Assembly (NCBI GenBank): GCA_900767495.1
Contig: CAAFZH010000018.1
Location: 1 to 10,034 of the forward strand
Length of the DNA: 10,034 nucleotides
Source: Clostridia bacterium
GTDB lineage: Bacteria > Bacillota > Clostridia > Christensenellales > Borkfalkiaceae
Direction of reading: 5' to 3'
The stretch's first letter is position 1; each line of letters begins with the position of its first letter. Below the pieces are notes generated by a model, which was not told the origin of the DNA, did no database searches, and worked only from the letters and a program-made list of their open reading frames with translations. Positions 1-4,248 of this stretch are shown here, one piece after another. The position numbers and the translations under genes are program-made.

Positions 1-383
1 ACGCCAACCTGACGAGCAAGAAGAATATGCTCTCTGGTCTGGGGCATCGGACCGTCGGTAGCGGCAACTACGAGGATTGCGCCGTCCATCTGAGCGGCAC
101 CGGTAATCATGTTCTTAACGTAGTCCGCGTGTCCGGGGCAGTCAACGTGAGCGTAGTGTCTCTTGTCGGTCTGATACTCAACGTGAGCGGTGTTAATCGT
201 AATACCTCTCGCCTTTTCTTCGGGAGCCTTATCGATCTGATCATATCTCATCGCTTCGGCGTCGCCCTTAGCAGCCATAACCATCGTTATAGCGGCGGTC
301 AACGTGGTCTTGCCGTGGTCAACGTGGCCGATAGTACCGATGTTTACGTGCGGTTTGCTTCTGTCAAATTTTGCTTTTGCCAT
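1..383 (-). CDS. tuf: Translation elongation factor EF-Tu, N-terminal part (runs off the window)
   Basis: EF-Tu is the GTPase that brings aminoacyl-tRNA to the ribosomal A site. Reading the minus strand from the ATG at 383-381 gives 127 codons plus two bases before the left edge, so only about a third of the usual ~395-400 residues is present. The G1 loop GHVDHGKT lies at residues 19-26, the switch I motif RGITI at 59-63, and the G3 motif DCPGHADYVKN at 81-91 with the catalytic His at 85. TDGPMPQTREHILLARQVG (109-127) is near-invariant in the family. A GGAGGA ribosome binding site (396-391) sits 7 nt before the ATG. It is the last visible gene of the str operon, 128 nt after fusA. No separate promoter was found in that gap, so read-through from upstream is likely. 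Confidence 0.97.
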   Translation of the reverse strand, partial: MAKAKFDRSKPHVNIGTIGHVDHGKTTLTAAITMVMAAKGDAEAMRYDQIDKAPEEKARGITINTAHVEYQTDKRHYAHVDCPGHADYVKNMITGAAQMDGAILVVAATDGPMPQTREHILLARQVG

Positions 384-431
384 TGATGTTTCCTCCAAAA
401 AAATTGAATTTTATTTATAATTTTGTATTAC

Positions 432-455
432 CGCCGCGGCGTGTGCGCCGCGGCG
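432..455 (-). other. Strong GC hairpin in the fusA-tuf spacer
   Basis: Two identical, self-complementary 10-base arms (CGCCGCGGCG at 432-441 and 446-455) flank a 4-base loop, so the RNA from either strand folds into a perfect 10-bp stem. On the coding (minus) strand the stem is followed by GGTAATACAAAA, with no U tract, so it is not a standard terminator. It lies about 49 nt before the tuf start. RNA processing, mRNA stabilisation or partial attenuation between fusA and tuf are possible roles, all inferred. A weaker GCGGC/GCCGC pairing exists at 474-478 with 491-495. Confidence 0.6.
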
Positions 456-511
456 CGGCAATCGTTTTAAGTCGCGGCTTTTATAAGGCTGCCGCCCGCC
501 TTAATTTATAA

Positions 512-2599
512 TCAGTCCTCGTGCTTAACCGCTCTTTCGCCGATAATCTTTTCCGAAATGGACTTGGGACATTCGGAGAAGTGGTCGAACTGCATGGTGA
601 ACTGACCTCTGCCCTGCGTTCTCGAACGAAGTTCGGTAGCGTAACCGAACCTTTCGGAAAGCGGGATAAACGAGTCGATAACCTTGGAGCCGTTTCTGTC
701 TTCCGTACCGAGTATAGTACCGCGGCGGGAAGATACGTTGCCCATAAGGTCGCCGAAGTAATCTTCGGGGGTAACTATTTCTACCTTCATTATAGGCTCT
801 AAGAGTACGGGGTTGGCTTTCTTCATACCGTCCTTGAAAGCGAGCGAACCCGCGATCTTGAACGCCATTTCGGACGAGTCGACTTCGTGGTAACTACCGT
901 CGTAAACGGTTGCTTTAAAGTCAACCATTTCGTATCCTGCAAGATAACCGTTCTTGGCCGCCTCTTCGATACCCTTTCTGACAGGCTCGATATATTCCTT
1001 GGGAATAGATCCGCCGACGGTAGCGTCTTCGAATACGAAACCGCTGCCCGGTTCCAAAGGCTCGAACTTAACTTTACAATGACCGTACTGACCTTTACCG
1101 CCGGACTGACGTTTGTACATACCCTCGGCATCGACCGCCTTTCTGAACGTTTCCTTATAAGAAACTTGCGGCTTACCTACCGTAGCCTCGACTTTGAATT
1201 CTCTCAGAAGTCTGTCTACGATAATTTCAAGGTGCAACTCGCCCATACCCGCGATAATAGTTTGTCCCGTTTCCTTATCCGTATAGAATTTGAAAGTGGG
1301 GTCTTCTTCCGCGAGTTTCAAAAGCGCGAGGGTCATTTTTTCCTGACCCGCCTTTGTCTTGGGTTCGATAGCGACCTGAATAACCGGGTCGGGGAATTCC
1401 ATTTTTTCAAGGATAATCGGGTGATTTTCGTCGCAAAGCGTATCGCCGGTGGTGGTTTCTTTAAGACCTACTATGGCGCAGATGTCGCCCGAGTAAACCT
1501 TGTCGATTTCCTCACGGTGGTTAGCGTGCATCAAAACGAGTCTGCCGACTCTTTCCTTCTTGCCCTTGGTGGAGTTGTAAACGTAAGAACCCGATTCGAG
1601 CGTACCCGAGTAAACTCTGAAATAAGCGAGTTTACCTACGAACGGATCGGCAACCATCTTGAACGCAAGGCCCGCAAACGGCTCTTCGTCGTCGGTTTTT
1701 CTTACTTCTTCCTCGTCGGTATCGGGGTTGATACCCTTAACGTGGTCTACGTCGATAGGACTGGGAAGATAATCTATAATAGCGTCGAGCAAGTGCTGAA
1801 CGCCCCTGTTTTTATAACTCGAACCGCAAAGAACGGGATTCATCTTCATTGCAAGGGTTGCTTTTCTTATCGCGCCCTTCATTTCTTCGGGGGTAAGTTC
1901 GCCCGTTTCGAAGAATTTTTCCATTAAAGCGTCGTCCTGCTCGGCGCAAGCCTCCATAAGGACTTGTCTTGCCTCGGCTGCCTTTTCCTTATAATCGTCG
2001 GGGACAGGACCTACGGTGAATTTAACGCCCAGATCGTCGTGATAGATTATACTGTCGTTCTGAACGAGGTCGATAATACCGCAGAAAGTATCTTCCTTAC
2101 CGATAGGAAGGCAGATGGGAATAGCGTTGGCTTTAAGCCTTTCGCGCATCATGTTTACGGCGTTTTCGAAGTTCGCGCCGTTAATGTCCATTTTGTTTAC
2201 GTAAGCGATACGGGGAACGTGATACTTGTCCGCCTGACGCCATACGGTTTCGGACTGCGGCTCAACGCCGCCCTTCGCGCAGAAAGTTGCCACCGCGCCG
2301 TCGAGTACGCGGAGAGATCTTTCAACCTCTACGGTAAAGTCAACGTGTCCCGGGGTGTCGATAATGTTTATTCTGTTACCTTTCCAGAAACAGGTGGTGG
2401 CTGCGGAACAAATGGTTATACCTCTTTCCTGTTCCTGAACCATAAAGTCCATAGTCGCCGCGCCGTCGTGAACCTCGCCGAGTTTATGCGTCTTTCCCGT
2501 GTAGAAAAGTATACGCTCGGTAGTGGTGGTTTTGCCCGCGTCGATGTGAGCCATTATACCTATGTTTCTGGTATGATTTAAGTCGTATTGTCTTGGCAT
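512..2599 (-). CDS. fusA: Translation elongation factor G
   Basis: EF-G is the GTPase that drives translocation of tRNA and mRNA, and it recycles ribosomes with RRF. The product is 695 residues, the normal length. The G domain shows G1 AHIDAGKT (17-24), switch I ERGITI (58-63), G3 DTPGHVDF (81-88, catalytic His85) and G4 NKMD (135-138). GGSIPKEYIEPVRKGIEEA and DGSYHEVDSSEMAFKIAGS mark domain IV, whose tip enters the decoding centre. VTPEDYFGDLMGNVSSRRG and FGYATELRSRTQGRGQ mark domain V. The variants FCAKGGVEPQ and NKMDINGANF resemble Clostridia EF-Gs as I recall them. The ATG at 2599-2597 follows AGGAG (2610-2606) by 6 nt. That site lies within the 18-nt gap after the rpsG stop, so translational coupling to rpsG is likely. 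All visible GTPase residues are intact. Confidence 0.98.
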   Translation of the reverse strand: MPRQYDLNHTRNIGIMAHIDAGKTTTTERILFYTGKTHKLGEVHDGAATMDFMVQEQERGITICSAATTCFWKGNRINIIDTPGHVDFTVEVERSLRVLDGAVATFCAKGGVEPQSETVWRQADKYHVPRIAYVNKMDINGANFENAVNMMRERLKANAIPICLPIGKEDTFCGIIDLVQNDSIIYHDDLGVKFTVGPVPDDYKEKAAEARQVLMEACAEQDDALMEKFFETGELTPEEMKGAIRKATLAMKMNPVLCGSSYKNRGVQHLLDAIIDYLPSPIDVDHVKGINPDTDEEEVRKTDDEEPFAGLAFKMVADPFVGKLAYFRVYSGTLESGSYVYNSTKGKKERVGRLVLMHANHREEIDKVYSGDICAIVGLKETTTGDTLCDENHPIILEKMEFPDPVIQVAIEPKTKAGQEKMTLALLKLAEEDPTFKFYTDKETGQTIIAGMGELHLEIIVDRLLREFKVEATVGKPQVSYKETFRKAVDAEGMYKRQSGGKGQYGHCKVKFEPLEPGSGFVFEDATVGGSIPKEYIEPVRKGIEEAAKNGYLAGYEMVDFKATVYDGSYHEVDSSEMAFKIAGSLAFKDGMKKANPVLLEPIMKVEIVTPEDYFGDLMGNVSSRRGTILGTEDRNGSKVIDSFIPLSERFGYATELRSRTQGRGQFTMQFDHFSECPKSISEKIIGERAVKHED

Positions 2600-2617
2600 A
2601 TTTTTCTCCTATGCGAC

Positions 2618-3088
2618 TTACCAACGGTAATGCGCGAACGCCTTGTTCGCCTCTGCCATTCTGTGCGTGTCTTCCTTCTTCTTGACCGCGCCGCCGGTGT
2701 TGTTGTAAGCGTCCATAATTTCCGACGCGAGTTTGTTGCTCATGTCGCGGTCGCTTCTCTTTCTTGCCGACGCTACTATCCAACGGATAGCGAGAGTTTG
2801 CCTTCTTTCGGGTCTGATTTCGATAGGAACCTGGTAGTTAGAACCGCCTACTCTCCTCGCTTTAACTTCGAGAAGGGGCATAACGTTGTTCATTGCTTGA
2901 TTGAATATATCCATCGGTTCTGCGCCCAACTTTTCCTGTGCTTTGGCAAGCGCGTCGTAAACGATGGTTTGCGCCGTTCCCTTTTTGCCGTCAAGCATTA
3001 CCTGATTGATAAGTTTGGTAAGTACCTTGTTGCCGTATATAGGATCGGGCAGTACGTCCCTTTTAGGAACGTTACCTCTTCTTGGCAT
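2618..3088 (-). CDS. rpsG: 30S ribosomal protein S7
   Basis: S7 is a primary 16S rRNA binding protein that starts assembly of the 30S head and lines the E-site tRNA path. The 156-residue length is exactly typical. Recognisable blocks are MPRRGNVPKRDVLPDPIYG at the N-terminus, LINQVMLDGKKGTAQTIVYDAL (split here only by description) in the first helices, GGSNYQVPIEIRPERRQTLAIRW in the beta-ribbon region and MSNKLASEIMDAYNNTGGAVKKKEDTHRMAEAN towards the C-terminus. The ATG at 3088-3086 follows a full AGGAGG (3102-3097) at 8 nt. It lies between rpsL (220-nt spacer) and fusA (18-nt gap). In E. coli, S7 represses this operon by binding the rpsL-rpsG spacer; the long structured spacer here could serve the same purpose, but that is inference. 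Confidence 0.98.
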   Translation of the reverse strand: MPRRGNVPKRDVLPDPIYGNKVLTKLINQVMLDGKKGTAQTIVYDALAKAQEKLGAEPMDIFNQAMNNVMPLLEVKARRVGGSNYQVPIEIRPERRQTLAIRWIVASARKRSDRDMSNKLASEIMDAYNNTGGAVKKKEDTHRMAEANKAFAHYRW

Positions 3089-3308
3089 AATAATGTCCTC
3101 CTTTAAATTTTAGATAGGGTTTAAACCCCGTGTCTGCTATCGCTCTTAAACCTACTTTGCCGCCGCCTTGCAGACTGCTTTGCTTGGGCTTTAACTTCGG
3201 GAGCGAATCTTCCGACGAAAACTCGTCGTACTGCCTACCATTGCGGGTATAATATATAATGAATATTCCGCTATAAGTAGGAAAATGGTTTTAACCGTTT
3301 AAAAACGA
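3089..3308 (-). promoter_or_regulatory. Structured rpsL-rpsG intercistronic spacer
   Basis: This 220-nt non-coding gap is long for two neighbouring ribosomal protein genes. It contains the perfect 12-bp palindrome GGGTTTAAACCC (3117-3128) just upstream of the rpsG ribosome binding site. It also has a 6-bp hairpin CGACGA/TCGTCG with loop AAAC (3213-3228), and GTCTGC (about 3133-3138) able to pair with GCAGAC (about 3163-3168). E. coli S7 binds the equivalent spacer to control S7 and EF-G synthesis. Whether this RNA binds S7 is inference. No convincing promoter with both hexamers was found in it. Confidence 0.4.
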
Positions 3309-3680
3309 TTATTTGGGGCGTTTCGCGCCGTATTTGCTTCTTGCCTGTTTTCTCTTGGCAACGCCTGCCGTATCGAGAGTACCGCGAATAATGTGGTATC
3401 TTACGCCGGGCAAATCTCTGACCCTGCCGCCGCGAATAAGCACGGAACTGTGTTCCTGAAGGTTGTGTCCTTCGCCGGGAATGTAAACCGTACCTTCCTG
3501 CTTGTTGGTCAGACGAACTCTTGCGATTTTGCGGAGTGCGGAGTTAGGCTTTTTGGGAGAAGTAGTGGTAACCGAAAGGCAGACGCCTCTTTTTTGAGGA
3601 CAATTGCCCATGATAGGAGCCTTGCTCTTTTCCTTAGCCGTTACTCTTCCGCTCTTGATGAGTTGGTTGATAGTTGGCAT
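3309..3680 (-). CDS. rpsL: 30S ribosomal protein S12
   Basis: S12 sits at the decoding centre and tunes translational accuracy. The 123-residue product carries the family core: CPQKRGVC (27-34), TTSPKKPNSALRK (39-51) with Lys43, GEGHNLQEHS (69-78), DLPGVRYH (89-96) and KQARSKYGAKRPK at the end. Asp89, the residue methylthiolated by RimO in E. coli, is present. Residue 88 is Arg (codon AGA) where most bacteria have Lys; with Met counted as 1, Lys88 to Arg is a classic streptomycin-resistance change. The sequence aligns without gaps to E. coli S12 through this stretch, so the numbering is direct. The ATG at 3680-3678 follows AGGAGG (3692-3687) by 6 nt. It is the first gene of the operon, behind a strong promoter. 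Confidence 0.98.
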   Translation of the reverse strand: MPTINQLIKSGRVTAKEKSKAPIMGNCPQKRGVCLSVTTTSPKKPNSALRKIARVRLTNKQEGTVYIPGEGHNLQEHSSVLIRGGRVRDLPGVRYHIIRGTLDTAGVAKRKQARSKYGAKRPK

Positions 3681-3714
3681 TTTTTACCTCCTTATAGTAG
3701 TGGAATATTCTTAA

Positions 3715-3736
3715 AAACGAAAACCCTATTTCGTTT
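3715..3736 (-). other. A/T-rich stem-loop in the str operon leader
   Basis: AAACGAAA (3715-3722) pairs with TTTCGTTT (3729-3736) around a 6-base loop, and the coding-strand RNA continues with two more U before AAG. This resembles a weak terminator or attenuator about 35 nt upstream of the rpsL start. A second small hairpin (GGGC/GCCC, 3772-3786) lies nearer the 5' end of the leader. Both pairings are visible in the sequence; an attenuation role is inferred. Confidence 0.35.
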
Positions 3737-3810
3737 AAAGAAAGCAAAATAAAGCGTTCCGCAATGCGAGAGGGCATACTTCGCCCCACGATCGGGAATA
3801 CCATAAGATA

Positions 3811-3839
3811 ATTTTAGCAAATTTTATATTTTCCGTCAA
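3811..3839 (-). promoter_or_regulatory. Sigma-A-type promoter of the str operon
   Basis: On the minus strand a -35 box TTGACG (3839-3834) and a -10 box TAAAAT (3816-3811) are exactly 17 bp apart. A TGC just upstream of the -10 gives an extended -10. An A-tract (CCTTAAAAAAGG, 3851-3840) abuts the -35 box and is UP-element-like. Transcription should start near 3804, giving a leader of about 124 nt before rpsL. The strength of the match suits a ribosomal protein operon. Confidence 0.85.
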
Positions 3840-3910
3840 CCTTTTTTAAGGCAATAACCCGATATTTACAAAGATTTTTAAATTTTTTGACGAAAAAGGC
3901 GTCGCCCGCC

Positions 3911-4027
3911 CTTACCGACTTATCCGGCGCGAGCGAAACGCGCCCTATTCCCCTTACGTCGTATTTGAGCGCAAGTGAAATGCGCCCTATTCCCTTTACG
4001 TCATATTGAGCGCAAGCGAAATATCCC
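3911..4027. repeat. Tandem 42-bp repeat, 2.8 units
   Basis: Two full 42-bp units (3911-3952, 3953-3994) and a shortened third (3995-4027) follow head to tail. Shared cores are CTTAC at the unit start, GAGCG(C)AAG/GCGAAA in the middle and GCGCCCTATTCCC at the end of units 1 and 2. Each unit is partly palindromic: in the third, ATATT and AATAT flank the self-pairing GCGC-AAGCG core, so it can fold as a hairpin. The unit resembles the GAGCGCAAGCGAA-type palindromic repeats scattered between genes in many bacteria (from memory). It lies between the str promoter and the terminator of the next gene, and codes for nothing credible. Confidence 0.7.
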
Positions 4028-4035
4028 ACGACTTG

Positions 4036-4113
4036 AGTGAAAAAGTATATGCCTTACGGAAACCCACCCTCCCGGGAGATTGCCGCAGTCGCTACGTTCC
4101 TTCGCAAAGACAG
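4036..4113. repeat. Interspersed palindromic element, decayed copy
   Basis: This stretch shares, in the same order and orientation, TGAAAAAGTA (4038-4047), ACCCTCCCGGGAG (4066-4078) and GTCGCTACG (4088-4096) with the window end, where they are at 9962-9971, 9997-10009 and 10018-10026. The sequence between these blocks has diverged, and the hairpin seen in the other copy is lost here. Only the right-hand terminal arm (TCGCTACGTTCCTTCGCAA...) is recognisable; where the left arm should be, the 42-bp tandem array is found instead. It is non-coding. Confidence 0.7.
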
Positions 4114-4194
4114 TAAAACAAACCGCGCGTCCGCCGCGTAGGCGAAGTGGCACGAAGTGCCGATAGGGGATAAAAAGTACGTCTTAACGGTACG
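4114..4194. other. Non-coding tract with a small GGCAC/GTGCC hairpin
   Basis: No gene is supported here. A 5-bp hairpin, GGCAC-GAA-GTGCC (4149-4161), is followed by GATAGGGGAT. The style (short stem, GAA loop, flanking AAGTGG) suggests another piece of interspersed repeat DNA, but no second copy lies in this window, so this is a guess. Together with the two repeat features before it, this accounts for the gene-free stretch between the str operon promoter and the surface-protein terminator. Confidence 0.3.
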
Positions 4195-4225
4195 AAAAAG
4201 GGCGGAAACGTTATCGTTTCCGCCC
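4195..4225 (-). terminator. Intrinsic terminator of the surface-protein gene
   Basis: On the minus strand GGGCGGAAACG (4225-4215) and CGTTTCCGCCC (4210-4200) form a perfect 11-bp stem with the 4-base loop ATAA, followed directly by TTTTT (4199-4195). It lies 23 bp past the stop codon of the large surface-protein gene. The plus strand has AAAAA before the stem and no T-run after it, so the terminator acts on the minus strand only. Confidence 0.93.
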
Positions 4226-4248
4226 ATATCGGTTCGTATTACGAATTA

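Noticed and set aside
432..455. Terminator after fusA
   Set aside because: The hairpin lacks a T-run on either strand, and tuf follows in the same direction without a visible promoter.
521..2581. Long plus-strand open frames opposite fusA (for example 887-1927 and 1964-2581)
   Set aside because: They are antisense shadows of a full-length, fully conserved EF-G gene and have no recognisable motifs.
3248..3260. TATAAT-like promoter in the rpsL-rpsG spacer
   Set aside because: No acceptable -35 box lies 16-18 bp upstream on either strand; the plus-strand reading would also drive antisense transcription into rpsL.
3911..4027. CRISPR array
   Set aside because: The units are contiguous with no unique spacers, differ from one another, and no cas genes are present.
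3814..4029. Minus-strand open frame of 71 codons (MGYFACAQYD...)
   Set aside because: It is built from the 42-bp tandem repeat, overlaps the str promoter, and reads like the repeat-derived spurious peptides common in gene calls. There is no ribosome binding site.
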